This document shows positions 26,381-35,954 of a DNA stretch of 64,000 nt, one piece after another. The position numbers and the translations under genes are program-made. Location: assembly GCA_963839475.1 (NCBI GenBank), contig CAWIVH010000018.1, forward strand, positions 876,782 through 940,781. Direction: 5' to 3'. Below the pieces are notes generated by a model that saw nothing but the letters and a program-made list of their open reading frames with translations, was not told the DNA's origin and made no database searches. Each line of letters starts with the position of its first letter. The first letter of the stretch is position 1. Source of the DNA: CAWIVH01 sp963839475 (GTDB lineage: Bacteria; Acidobacteriota; UBA6911).

Positions 26381-29300
26381 TTCTTCTCCCGAGCTTTCCG
26401 TTTTTCTTCATTACTCAGATGGACGTCATTAATGCGATCGCCGATAAACTCGTTCCCATTCCAAAACCAAGAATAGTCAGCCTTTGGACGCTGTGTTTCT
26501 TCTCCCCGGTCCTTTTCCCATTTGATGTTTGGTTTGAACCGCAGGATGCCGGCACCCCTTTTGCCGCCTGGAAGATCCGATACCATGAACGGTCGGATAT
26601 TCATTCGCACGCCATCATTGATATCAGGTTCCCAGCCGATTGCCTGCTGGGCTAATGATTTCCAACGCACAAAGATGTCGTACGGCGGCTCCCCTTCGAG
26701 AATTGCCTCCAACCGCTTCTTCAGCTCAAGGGCAGCAGCGAGCCGATCTTCCGCGCCTTCCGTTCCGCGCTTTACCCCGTCTTTCTGCCGCAGGATCCAG
26801 TCGTTGAGGTAGCTGTGAGTAAGGCTCTCCAAAGTCCGCCTTCCTCTTCCATTAGCCTCAGCCAGCTTGTGGTAATTTATAAGCACATGAAATCCGTCTC
26901 GTTTGCGCCCATCCCAGATGTGCCAAATGAACGGCCGTTGATGAAAAATCTCACAGTGCTGCGCGAAGAAGTCGTTCCGCAGCCATTCATCGAGATCGGA
27001 GCATTCGGACCCGGCGGCACGGAGCAACTCAGTTTCGGTTGTATGCTTCCAGTCTTTGCCATAGGCAGCCGCCAGCATCATGCGCAGTCGATCTGCCGCT
27101 GGTTCTTCGCCCCGTACTGATGGGATGCATACAATGCCGTTTTCATCTTCTAGCTTCTCCAGCCCATCCGGATCAAGCGAAGGGCAATCCAGAAAACTCG
27201 AGCCTGACTGTCTCGGCCACTTGTAACCCAGCAAGCGCGCCGCGGCGACATGCATCGGATGTTCTGATGCTCTTGCATGCCCGTCAAACAGCCATTGAGT
27301 TAAATCATCTGAGTGTGGCCTCGGCAGGCCGTTAGGATAGTTTTCCGCTGCCACTTTCTGCCAATATGTGGTTTGGAAGGGGATCTTGACCAACGTATTG
27401 GGCGTAACCTTTATCGATTGGTCGATTTCGCGGACAGATTCGAGAAATTCCTCAGAACTACAGAAGGCCCAGATCGCAGGCGTCATATTTCGTGTCTGCG
27501 GAAGAATCACGGCGCAGCTTTGGTCATATAGATCCCCTGAATACAGCGTCACCGGCAATTCCCCCATTTGGCTCACCACAATGCCAGGCTTTCCCCACGC
27601 TTGGTTTCCCCTTTGATCCGAATCATGGAGCTTTGTTCGCCGAATGTAGGCATCTTCGCGGAGGTGACCCTCCTCACGATCATAAAAAATTATGAGTTCT
27701 CGTCCTCCAAACAGTGTGGTCTGTTCAACTGTACCTTGCTCGAAATGCCAAAATTCGCCGAATGCAGACACCTCCCAAAACTTTCGCTGAAATTTCGGCG
27801 AGTCTCCGTTTTGGATGCCTGCCAGACAAGTTGCGTACTGCAATAAGAGTTCACCACTTTCGTTGGCGCCGAAGGTAAGGCGTGCATCGGGGCTCTCGAG
27901 AAGACTTTTCTGATCTGCCAAAATCGGAGTAACCTCAAGAAGCACCTTCGCCTTTGCGGAAGGTGTCTGCTCGCCAGTCGCATCGATAGTGGCCAAGGAG
28001 TGGCAGTGTTCAGGGGTTGTTGCAGATAGCGCGATTAGCATTACGCTAACCACCTCCCCGCTAATTGTCTCGAAAGCACCGGGCCCAAGTGCTCCCAACA
28101 AGTGGAGCTTTCTGGTGTTAAGGAGATGGACTCTGAGGTTTTTATATGAACCTAAGAACCTCCAATGCTGAGGTGTTACCAACGCAATCGTCCCAAAGGG
28201 GGCACAATGTTCGAGAAGCCGTTCGACGAAAACGGTTGCAATATCAGCTTTGGACTTAGGGTAGAACGTTTCGCAATAGGCCTTTAGATGCTCAGCCTGC
28301 TTGCGACTCTTGAGATAGGGCACGTTGGTAGTCACGAGCGTGAACTGGGTTGTAAGGATCTCAGCAGCTTTCGCTATGCCCTGTGCCTTTACGGCGAGTT
28401 CGTGAACTTCATCCGACTTCTCCCGCTCAATCACGGCATCCAGCAGCGGCCGCAATTCTCGCAACGATATGCCGAAGGTCACTGCTTTGTCACGACTCGG
28501 GCTAATCAGGCTTCCCAAGAACGGCGCCTTCTGAAATAGATCGTAAAGTGCTCCCATCTGAAAGCGATGATGGCTCTTACCTGGGGTGAGCTCAGTCCAC
28601 TCCTCTCGTCTCGCCGTGATGCCTGATCCGGAGCAAGCCAAGTGCATAATTGGCAACAAGCGGTACCCGATCCGCCGCCATGCCGCCAGCGCAAGGTTGA
28701 ATGCAGCGATCTGTGTGCAGCGGGGGTCAATTTCCAAACCGAAGAGGTTTTCGCGAATCACCGCTTCGACTGCTGCCGCTTCGCTCAACTTTTCATTGGA
28801 CATACGTATCGCAACAAGTCGCTCGAACATGGCCACGATGAAATGGCCGCTGCCCATGCAAGGGTCGAGGCACTTCAGTTCTTTCGCAGCCTTCGGCCAG
28901 CCTTCAAATGCTCCTGCCGCTGGCAGCCAATTCCCGTCCTTACCCTTGACGAATCGCAGATAGGCCCATGGAGCCCCCCTCAATGCAATGGCCTGCCGGA
29001 GTTCCATCTCAGTATTTGCCGACCCAGCTAACATCGGGTTTGCCAGCAGTAGCTTGCCAGCCCACCATGCGCCAAGCGTGTTGTCGAGCAAGAAGTCAAC
29101 CATGTAATCTTCGGTGAACAACTGCGTCACAGCGGGTAGTTCATCCGCCCCGATCTTCTTGCCGGACGCATTGACCTCATCCTTCCGCTTCGTCTGCCAG
29201 AACTGATAGCACCAGCCGAGGCTATCGCTGGCCGCAAACACATTGGCCGGCAGGCTGTCCAGCAGAAGCTCCAGTTTGAGCTGATCCTCGCGCGCCAAGC

Positions 29301-29757
29301 CCACTTTGAGCAAAGGATCGTCCGCCCGGAACACTTCTGGCAACATCTTCTGTGCGTACTGTCCCGCAAGCGTCCAAAGGTCGATCTTTTCAGTCTTGGC
29401 CAGTTCCTTGCACTCTTCGAGGCTGATGGCTACTCCACTCTCCGGTTCGATCAGGAGGTTGTTTTCCGAAAGGAACCGGGCGAATAGCATCCGATGCCAT
29501 TGCTCGTAGGCGCACTCGTGAATAACATGATTGATGGAAAGCTGGCCTTTAATATCCTGCAGATCGCCGGCCTGTCGAGCCCGAGCACGCAGCTGGTTTC
29601 GCAGCTCGCGCTGCTCTGGCGTCATGTGTCGGTAAGCTTCATGGTACTGCACTGCCAGAGCCTCGAGGGCCGCCTTTGCCGCGATTTCAGAAATATCCCT
29701 GGCTTTGATTATCACCTTTTCGAGTAGTGTGCGCAGATCAGTCGCGAGCGTGGGCAT
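26377..29757 (-). CDS. pglX: BREX-1 adenine-specific DNA methyltransferase PglX
   Basis: A 1126-residue N6-adenine methyltransferase. Landmarks: a helical N-terminus, the BREX-1 block ELPAVTQLFTEDYMVDFLL near 210-230, the SAM-binding motif I LDPCMGSGHF near 300, and catalytic motif IV as TNVPYL near 490 (N-V-P-Y instead of N-P-P-Y, which I recall as usual in PglX). A target-recognition region follows from about 600. It methylates a host-specific non-palindromic site on one strand in known BREX systems; the site cannot be read from the sequence. The start lies 13 bases after brxC ends. Confidence 0.95.
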   Translation of the reverse strand: MPTLATDLRTLLEKVIIKARDISEIAAKAALEALAVQYHEAYRHMTPEQRELRNQLRARARQAGDLQDIKGQLSINHVIHECAYEQWHRMLFARFLSENNLLIEPESGVAISLEECKELAKTEKIDLWTLAGQYAQKMLPEVFRADDPLLKVGLAREDQLKLELLLDSLPANVFAASDSLGWCYQFWQTKRKDEVNASGKKIGADELPAVTQLFTEDYMVDFLLDNTLGAWWAGKLLLANPMLAGSANTEMELRQAIALRGAPWAYLRFVKGKDGNWLPAAGAFEGWPKAAKELKCLDPCMGSGHFIVAMFERLVAIRMSNEKLSEAAAVEAVIRENLFGLEIDPRCTQIAAFNLALAAWRRIGYRLLPIMHLACSGSGITARREEWTELTPGKSHHRFQMGALYDLFQKAPFLGSLISPSRDKAVTFGISLRELRPLLDAVIEREKSDEVHELAVKAQGIAKAAEILTTQFTLVTTNVPYLKSRKQAEHLKAYCETFYPKSKADIATVFVERLLEHCAPFGTIALVTPQHWRFLGSYKNLRVHLLNTRKLHLLGALGPGAFETISGEVVSVMLIALSATTPEHCHSLATIDATGEQTPSAKAKVLLEVTPILADQKSLLESPDARLTFGANESGELLLQYATCLAGIQNGDSPKFQRKFWEVSAFGEFWHFEQGTVEQTTLFGGRELIIFYDREEGHLREDAYIRRTKLHDSDQRGNQAWGKPGIVVSQMGELPVTLYSGDLYDQSCAVILPQTRNMTPAIWAFCSSEEFLESVREIDQSIKVTPNTLVKIPFQTTYWQKVAAENYPNGLPRPHSDDLTQWLFDGHARASEHPMHVAAARLLGYKWPRQSGSSFLDCPSLDPDGLEKLEDENGIVCIPSVRGEEPAADRLRMMLAAAYGKDWKHTTETELLRAAGSECSDLDEWLRNDFFAQHCEIFHQRPFIWHIWDGRKRDGFHVLINYHKLAEANGRGRRTLESLTHSYLNDWILRQKDGVKRGTEGAEDRLAAALELKKRLEAILEGEPPYDIFVRWKSLAQQAIGWEPDINDGVRMNIRPFMVSDLPGGKRGAGILRFKPNIKWEKDRGEETQRPKADYSWFWNGNEFIGDRINDVHLSNEEKRKAREKK

Positions 29758-29770
29758 GTCCTACCTTTCC

Positions 29771-32700
29771 TTAACTGATTACGATTGGCCCTTTCGTTAC
29801 CTTTTCCAATAAATCCTTCTCCGTTTGCTCCAGCCAGGTTCTTACCTCTTCAGGCGTCTTTAGAGTGCCGCTCTTGAGCTTCACACTTTGGGTTTTCGGC
29901 TCAAAGAGCTTCGCTGCAGCCAGCGTTGCATTCCTGAATCGCTCGGGCAAGGCGTCCGCCATTGCTGCCCATACCGGGAGTGACACTTCAGAGAGAGCTG
30001 CGATGAGGGAACCATCATCACCGATCGAGAGCTCCCCAACCGGGGAAATCCCGGCTTCGTTTAGCAGGCGCCCTCGTTCAGTCTTCTTGAGCGCCTGCCA
30101 ATTTGGGTCCTTTTCGAGCGATTCCATCTCGCGATCAAAACTCCCTTTCGTGGCTGCGTGAGCTTTTTTCAGTGCGGCCCGCAGCAGCTTGACCACTTTC
30201 TCGCGAATCGGAGGGATCGGATCGCTCCCCTCGAGTAGCAGACGCTCATCCTTCACTGCATCGGCTTCAGACTGCAACTCCGCTGCCTCCGGAATTGAGT
30301 GCGCATGATCCAGAAGCTGCCTGAGAGTTTTCCATTCCGGCATCCGCCTATCTACAAGTTTGCCTTGATCTTTCCATGCTCCAATCCGTTTCTTCAGTTC
30401 GTCATACTCTTTCAGAATCGCAGCCAGCATCTCGTTCCCAGCAAGTCCACGAATCGGATCCAGTATTGTCGTCTTGGGAGCTTCCGGCAGGGGAGGTTCC
30501 CCTCCGGCTTTCGCCGCAAGATCTGTCAAATAGTCAACGAACTGTTCGGCAACTACCGTTTCCTCATCCGGCTTGCAGTTCAGGCCTGCTTCCTGGTAGA
30601 GCTTTCGCAGCTTGATCTTGCTTTTTACATCGATAGCAGTTGTCTCGGTCCGGAAATCAATGACTGGAACCTTCGCCTGGTCCAATTGGCCGGATACCAA
30701 TACCATGCCTTTGTGTACGGCACGAACATGCCCGACCGTATGTAAAGTGATCAACGCTCCGTCAATTGCATCCCGGGGCCAGCCGTATGGCGCAGCTTCG
30801 AACTGGTCACGGATATCCTTGCCTTTTTTGCCTGCGCCGATTGCTGTGAGAATGGCGGCACACACCGGGTGTTTCTCCGGGTTGTCCTTGTAATCGACCG
30901 CCTGAAGGGCGTTGCCATCTTTGTTTTTGGCGCGGTTGATCACACTGTTCCATCTGCTGTCGTCGGCTTCCTTGAAATTCGGAAAGAGTCGATCCAGAGA
31001 GTCGTTTGCCGCGGACTTTACCTTCTCAACCAGGTGCACGTGGAAAACCTCGCTGCCGCCCCCTTTGAAAACTTTCCCTGCGGAGATCAGCTCACCGACA
31101 ATCCGATCCCGATTGCTTTCGGCGGTCAGCATCCGGGTGTTCATCGCCGATCGCGCCTCGTTGCCTTCGTTGGTTGTTGGCACGCCCTTAAAATCGAGAG
31201 TTTGCTTTGCAGCTTCATATTCGATGATGGCCTTTTTCAAATCGTCCGCACTTGCTTTCTGGATGTGCGCAAACACCATAGGGCTATCGGCACCGGCCTT
31301 GCGGGCGTCTGCAAGCACGGCGCTCTCGCTATCTCCCCAGCCATCGCGAATCCAGACGGGGACCTCGGTCCCATCCGTAGTTGGCGCGTCGCTGCCGAGA
31401 TGGATTTTTAGACTGCGGCTGGTCTTGCTTGATCCATGCACCAGTCGGATGCTGTTCAGCGCTTTGGTGCATTCGGAATTGATCAGCGCGGTGCGTTTGG
31501 AGTTGACTCCTGTTAAATCGCTATTCAGCTGAGTAAAACGCCGGCGGAATTCGTTTTCCCATTCACTGCTCTCACGGGTCTGAAGACTGTACTCATCGTC
31601 TATCTTGATGAGCTTGCCTTCAATAACGAGCTTGTCTAGGAGGCCGGGGATGTCGCGACGGAGTCGTGCCCCGTCCTTTTCGAGATCCTCTACGAGCAGG
31701 TCAGCCAACATGTCAGGCGTGGCGCGCACCCCGATGTCCGCCACCTTTTCGCGTGGGAGTTTGCGGATCAGGAAAATCAGTCCGCACAGACGACTGGACA
31801 GTTCACCATCTTTGCTGCCGTCGCGAAGATTTCGGATGATTTCATCTATCTCGCGGGGAAGAAAGCCAGCCTGGAGCAAAATCGGCTGCAGCTGATCGAA
31901 AATGCTGTCAGCGGCGAGCACTGTGCCAACGGGCTTTTCCGCGAGCGATCGCACCGCGTCATGCACTATGCGCAGCTGCGTCCGGAGCTGGGCTGCAGTG
32001 CCCTGGACATCAATGGAGCGAAGTACGCGTTCCCAGAAGCGCCTCCGCACTGGCAGCAGAGGATAATCATCAACACGGACCTTTCTGTCTTCATCGCGCG
32101 GACCAATCTTCGTTGAGGCCAGCTGCCGGTCAACTTCGCCGGCATTGGTGTCCAGCGTGTCCTCGATGACCTTCCGTTTGTCGGCTTTTTTGGCAAGCAC
32201 CACGCGCCGAGTGACAGTCTCAACATCCGAGTCGGAGAGCTCCACGGGGATCGTAAATCGGTCCCGTAGCCGTTGAAGCAGGGGATCGGATCCTGCGAGC
32301 GCGGTCTGCCCGGCACCGACCAGCAGCACCCGGCTGTTGAGCTGCTTGCAGATGGCCTCGGCAACCATCTGAACGTCCAATGATCGCTGGGGGCTATCGC
32401 CGATATAGAGCTGGATCTCGTCGAGCACGATAATCGTGCAGGGTAACTTGCCGCTCTCTTCCAGGACTTCCCGCAGCAATCCGATAAATTCAGCATCTGA
32501 CAATGTGTCGCGTCGGGGAAACTGGTCGCGAATTGCTTTCCGGGCCTGTGCTTCATCTTTGGCAAAGGAGGGATCGGCAGCCAGGACGGCCTTTGCAATC
32601 AGCGGACTGACGTACAGGTCGTTCAGCTCTTTCAAGAAGTCTTTGCCCGCAGCCTCGACTGATTTCCGCACCTTGTCAAGCAGGCCGGCTCTCTTCAACC

Positions 32701-33220
32701 AAAGACAGAACTGAGCCTGGGGCAGCGATTCCGGGAGACCCTTTGACCGAAACACGATCCCGAGCACGGCCAACCGCACATTCAGCCCACCGCCGGCTGG
32801 GAGAGCACCAGCAGCCGCATGCAAACCGCCGAATCGCTTCCCCAGAGTATCAAGTTCTTTGAGCAGCTCCTTCACCTCGGTCGGAAGATGCACCAACCCG
32901 CGCGCCGTCTCGCCCGTGTCAGGAAACTTGGTATCCACCCACAGGTGTCGAAGCATCTTTTCCTCATGGGATTTTCCGCTTCCGAAGAAGCCGCTGATCC
33001 ACCCTGCCGGTTGCGACGCAGAATTGATGTTAGCGATGTACGATTCCAGGATGCGGATGATGCCATCCTTGTATTGGCCTTCGCAGACGAAATGCGAAAG
33101 CTCATAGCGCAGGGTCTCAATCTCCTGAGGCGTGGACGCGTCTTTCAGGGCAGCAACGCCATCGTTGAGAAGCTTTGATTTAGTAGGATCGCGCTGAAAA
33201 AGGTCTTTATTGAGGATCAC
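29771..33220 (-). CDS. brxC: BREX P-loop ATPase BrxC
   Basis: A protein of 1149 residues if translated from GTG at 33220 (MILNKDLFQRDP), which overlaps the brxB stop by two bases; the longer start at 33268 would add 16 unrelated residues inside brxB. Walker A is GFFGSGKSH near 75 and the Walker B-like block IIVLDEIQLYIG lies near 265. The rest is a long helical region with repeated charged segments. In known systems BrxC/PglY is an AAA-type ATPase essential for defence and for PglX function. Length fits the family (about 1150-1220). Confidence 0.93.
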   Translation of the reverse strand: MILNKDLFQRDPTKSKLLNDGVAALKDASTPQEIETLRYELSHFVCEGQYKDGIIRILESYIANINSASQPAGWISGFFGSGKSHEEKMLRHLWVDTKFPDTGETARGLVHLPTEVKELLKELDTLGKRFGGLHAAAGALPAGGGLNVRLAVLGIVFRSKGLPESLPQAQFCLWLKRAGLLDKVRKSVEAAGKDFLKELNDLYVSPLIAKAVLAADPSFAKDEAQARKAIRDQFPRRDTLSDAEFIGLLREVLEESGKLPCTIIVLDEIQLYIGDSPQRSLDVQMVAEAICKQLNSRVLLVGAGQTALAGSDPLLQRLRDRFTIPVELSDSDVETVTRRVVLAKKADKRKVIEDTLDTNAGEVDRQLASTKIGPRDEDRKVRVDDYPLLPVRRRFWERVLRSIDVQGTAAQLRTQLRIVHDAVRSLAEKPVGTVLAADSIFDQLQPILLQAGFLPREIDEIIRNLRDGSKDGELSSRLCGLIFLIRKLPREKVADIGVRATPDMLADLLVEDLEKDGARLRRDIPGLLDKLVIEGKLIKIDDEYSLQTRESSEWENEFRRRFTQLNSDLTGVNSKRTALINSECTKALNSIRLVHGSSKTSRSLKIHLGSDAPTTDGTEVPVWIRDGWGDSESAVLADARKAGADSPMVFAHIQKASADDLKKAIIEYEAAKQTLDFKGVPTTNEGNEARSAMNTRMLTAESNRDRIVGELISAGKVFKGGGSEVFHVHLVEKVKSAANDSLDRLFPNFKEADDSRWNSVINRAKNKDGNALQAVDYKDNPEKHPVCAAILTAIGAGKKGKDIRDQFEAAPYGWPRDAIDGALITLHTVGHVRAVHKGMVLVSGQLDQAKVPVIDFRTETTAIDVKSKIKLRKLYQEAGLNCKPDEETVVAEQFVDYLTDLAAKAGGEPPLPEAPKTTILDPIRGLAGNEMLAAILKEYDELKKRIGAWKDQGKLVDRRMPEWKTLRQLLDHAHSIPEAAELQSEADAVKDERLLLEGSDPIPPIREKVVKLLRAALKKAHAATKGSFDREMESLEKDPNWQALKKTERGRLLNEAGISPVGELSIGDDGSLIAALSEVSLPVWAAMADALPERFRNATLAAAKLFEPKTQSVKLKSGTLKTPEEVRTWLEQTEKDLLEKVTKGPIVIS

Positions 33221-33777
33221 AGTTCTCCTCCCGAATGCAGAGTGATTGGGACTGCAAGGTAATTCCATCCATCGCGGGCATCAAGCAGGCGGTAGTTCCG
33301 GTTCTCATATTCGCCTGGGAAAAACAAAACCAGCCGTCCTCGAATGTCGTGCTCCACCTCTTTTAGGACCAGCGATGCGCGGGCGAAACCGTAGAGGCTG
33401 GCCACGCCGTATGCAGCCACAATGCTGTCCTCGTCGGCTTTCGGATCGGTCAAAGCCTCCCGCAAGTGGCTGGCGGCATACTGCAGAAATTCCGTTTCCA
33501 ATTTGAGGGCCAGATCAGCCGGCGCGCGGAAGTACTCCTCGCGATAATCGGTCGAGGCCATCCATGTGGCGAAGATGGTCGTGAAATCGAACAGTAGCCA
33601 GCCGTGTCCTGTCTCCTTCGTTGCGATCTCGAAAAGTTCGAGACGGGCCCTCAGGCGCCTTTCATCCGTTTTCGGATACACGACGAAGATTGTTTTCTGC
33701 GCGCCGGCCAGGTTTCTCTGCCAGGGCGCCGCAATGTGATTCTTATATTTGGCAACCAGTTCCTCAATGCGCGCCAT
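33217..33777 (-). CDS. brxB: BREX protein BrxB (DUF1788)
   Basis: A 186-residue protein. ATG 33777 (MARIEELVAKYK), preceded by AAGAGG, is chosen over the upstream codon at 33813. DUF1788 landmarks are the N-terminal PWQRNLAG, VYPKTDERRLRARL, GWLLFDFT and the C-terminal GRLVLFFPGEYENRNYRLLDA. BrxB is a small soluble component of unknown biochemical role, required for BREX. The gene overlaps brxA by 14 bases and touches brxC. Confidence 0.93.
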   Translation of the reverse strand: MARIEELVAKYKNHIAAPWQRNLAGAQKTIFVVYPKTDERRLRARLELFEIATKETGHGWLLFDFTTIFATWMASTDYREEYFRAPADLALKLETEFLQYAASHLREALTDPKADEDSIVAAYGVASLYGFARASLVLKEVEHDIRGRLVLFFPGEYENRNYRLLDARDGWNYLAVPITLHSGGEL

Positions 33778-34588
33778 GGATGAGCCTCTTTTCCTGTTCC
33801 GTGAGGATGGCATCGAACGAAACGATCATCATGCCGCCGCCGGTCTTGATATCCAGAAGTCCCAGTCGCTTCGCATCCATCGCAATGAATGTGAGGTCGT
33901 TGGCATCTCGGTCGAGCACCCGGGCAAATAGGGTTTCAAAAAGAGAGGTACCACGTACTCCCATCATATAGCCGAGCAACATGGCGTATGCAGTCGAGGC
34001 CGGTGTTGGGGAGATCCGCGTTCTAATTTTATGGCTTCTGCCGATGAAGTGCCCGGACTGGGTCCACGATGATCCCGTGTTGCGCACGACCTTATCGAGG
34101 ATACTGTCGTTCAATCGGTCTTCGACGGCCTGCCTGAGCGCTTCGGTAAAACGTTGGCGGGCCAAGTTCTCACCTTCCGGCGTGGCTAGAACAATGGGAG
34201 CTGTGGCACGTAGCAACGGATCGCGCGCGAGCGCCGTCAGCATGGCAAGTTGCGCATGTGCCTTTTCGTCCGCATCCCAGAAAATGCGATGACACCTGAA
34301 AAGTGGAACTGCAGGGTCCAGCGCATACAGTTCGGAGAGCCGCTGCATTGTGAGTTGCCGAGTGGAGAGTGTGTGCTTTCCAAGGCAGTTATCTATCGTA
34401 ATCGCCGAGACGTAATCGTCGCGAGTTGCCGTCGAGCGGCAGTGCTGCAGCAAACTGGATAGCTCCTCAAACATGATGGTCCGGCTCGTGTGGGCACCCT
34501 TTTCGCCGAACTTGAAGCCAAGTGCGGTCCAGGCCTCCTGGTCCGCATTCGAAAAAGAGACAGGTGGTGAAATGGGATCTTTGTGCAT
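33764..34588 (-). CDS. brxA: BREX protein BrxA (DUF1819)
   Basis: A 274-residue DUF1819 protein, first gene of the BREX operon. Landmarks: TRQLTMQRLSELYALDP, LFRCHRIFWDAD, ARDPLLRATAP and, near the C-terminus, the FIAMDAKRLGLLDI block. BrxA proteins fold as winged-helix DNA-binding modules in published work. The start ATG lacks a clear Shine-Dalgarno site. The region before it is shared with the divergent XRE-ImmA/IrrE gene, and a GCCGGC hairpin lies 20-37 bases upstream. The N-terminus (residues 1-35) is unusually long and polar. Confidence 0.9.
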   Translation of the reverse strand: MHKDPISPPVSFSNADQEAWTALGFKFGEKGAHTSRTIMFEELSSLLQHCRSTATRDDYVSAITIDNCLGKHTLSTRQLTMQRLSELYALDPAVPLFRCHRIFWDADEKAHAQLAMLTALARDPLLRATAPIVLATPEGENLARQRFTEALRQAVEDRLNDSILDKVVRNTGSSWTQSGHFIGRSHKIRTRISPTPASTAYAMLLGYMMGVRGTSLFETLFARVLDRDANDLTFIAMDAKRLGLLDIKTGGGMMIVSFDAILTEQEKRLIHGAH

Positions 34589-34607
34589 GTTTTTTATGGT
34601 CTTATTA

Positions 34608-34625
34608 GCCGGCTGGTTTGCCGGC
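34608..34625 (-). promoter_or_regulatory. GCCGGC inverted repeat in the brxA leader
   Basis: Two GCCGGC hexamers (34608-34613 and 34620-34625) with a six-base spacer can form a 6-bp GC hairpin just upstream of the brxA start. It may be an operator or may limit brxA translation. Function is inferred from position only. Confidence 0.4.
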
Positions 34626-34780
34626 GAGACTAAAGCCTATTTCGGTTGAATAGCCAAAGTCAAGCAAATTTCGAGGCGCTTCAGGATCTGGATGAAGTGC
34701 TGAAAATCGTGAGCGAGGGTCGCCAACGGTGAATATTGTCCAAACTAGAAAGAATAAATTGAAAAATACGATAGAGTGTT

Positions 34781-34800
34781 TAGAATACTTCTGTATTATA
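34781..34800 (+). promoter_or_regulatory. candidate operator between brxA and the XRE-ImmA/IrrE gene
   Basis: Imperfect inverted repeat TAGAATAC-TTCT-GTATTATA, with 7 of 8 arm positions paired, in the AT-rich divergent region. It lies 30-49 bases before the XRE gene's start and about 190 bases from brxA. HTH_3 regulators typically bind such sites, so it may control its own gene and possibly BREX. Confidence 0.45.
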
Positions 34801-34829
34801 GAATAAGCGGCATGAAGGAGAGGCAAGCC

Positions 34830-35954
34830 ATGAACATTGGCGAAAGACTTCACTACGCCCGGGAACGAGCGCGATTGACGGGGGCCCAGATTCGGGAGCG
34901 GACGGGCATAGGAGAATCCTCGCTCTCCGAGTTTGAGAACGGCAAGAGGGAGCCAAGCCTCAGTCAGTTGCGGTCCCTGGCTCGCGCCTGCGGCCGCTCA
35001 GTGTCGTTTTTCATGTCAGAAGGACCAATCCCCATTGAGATTGTGCTCTGGCGTGAGCAGCCGGCTGGTGGCGCAGGCAAGATCGAAATAGAATTCCTTC
35101 GACTCTGCGAGCAATACCATAATCTGGAAATCTGGGCGAAGGATAAAAGCCCCGTTCGACTGCCTGTGGCGGATGTAGATGTCGAAAAAGATCGCTTTGG
35201 CTATCCCCATGCTGAAGAACTCGCAAAATCATTCAGGCGCGAATTGCAGCTCGGTGATCGCCCGGCGCACGCTCTTCTGAACGCCCTTGAGGAAATGTGC
35301 GGCGTGAAAATCTTTCACCTCGAGTTTGAGCCGACGGGGACTGCGGCTTCGACGTTCAGCGAGACCTTTGGACCCGCCATCCTCCTGAATTCCCACAATT
35401 GCCGATGGAGGCGCAATCACGACCTCGCACATGAATTATTTCATCTGCTAACATGGCGGCTCTTTCGCGAGAGCGGCCACTCAGATGATCGACCTGCGGA
35501 GCCTACGGCACGCGAAGAGAGCCTCGCAACGTGTTTTGCACGTCATCTCCTAATGCCGGCCGAACCGGTCCGCACGGCCGTCAATGCTCGGATGAAGGAG
35601 GGAAAGGTTCGGTTCGAGGATCTGTACGACGTTGCCAGAGAATTCGACGTATCCATCGAGTCGTTGTTGTGGCATCTGCATTTCCTTTACGGACGTTCAA
35701 GCGCTGAGGCTGAAAAGACGCGGGAATATATTGCGCGGGCCAAAACGCGGGCACCGATGTTTGAAGACCGTTCGCAAGCCCCAGTACCTAGCCGGCCCGC
35801 TCGATTCCAAGCGCTGGCCATTAAAGCTCTGCGCAGAGGAGAAATCTCAGTTGGGCGCTGTGCAGAGTACATTGGCATCAGCCGGCAACAAGTCATGAAA
35901 TACGTTGAGCAAGAGGCAACGGACGATGAAGAAATTCAAGTTGCTCCTGCTTGA
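34830..35954 (+). CDS. XRE-family regulator fused to ImmA/IrrE metallopeptidase
   Basis: A 374-residue protein. ATG 34830 is preceded by AAGGAGAGG, a better choice than the upstream codons at 34776 or 34812. An HTH_3 domain (1-65, with TGAQIRERTGIGESSLSEFENGKREPS) is followed by a linker, then an ImmA/IrrE (COG2856) peptidase domain with H201-E202-L-F-H205 and a following Cys/Ala-Arg-HLLMP motif. The C-terminal 45 residues form a second small HTH-like helix pair (GEISVGRCAEYIGISRQQVMKYV). COG2856 proteins cleave repressors or act as antitoxin-like regulators. It overlaps the PIN gene by 29 bases and is divergent from BREX, so it could regulate either. Confidence 0.88.
   Translation: MNIGERLHYARERARLTGAQIRERTGIGESSLSEFENGKREPSLSQLRSLARACGRSVSFFMSEGPIPIEIVLWREQPAGGAGKIEIEFLRLCEQYHNLEIWAKDKSPVRLPVADVDVEKDRFGYPHAEELAKSFRRELQLGDRPAHALLNALEEMCGVKIFHLEFEPTGTAASTFSETFGPAILLNSHNCRWRRNHDLAHELFHLLTWRLFRESGHSDDRPAEPTAREESLATCFARHLLMPAEPVRTAVNARMKEGKVRFEDLYDVAREFDVSIESLLWHLHFLYGRSSAEAEKTREYIARAKTRAPMFEDRSQAPVPSRPARFQALAIKALRRGEISVGRCAEYIGISRQQVMKYVEQEATDDEEIQVAPA

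Noticed and set aside
29771..34588. Type 2 BREX (Pgl with PglW kinase) instead of type 1
   Set aside because: No pglW or brxD is present, and brxA, brxB and brxL are all found, which defines type 1.
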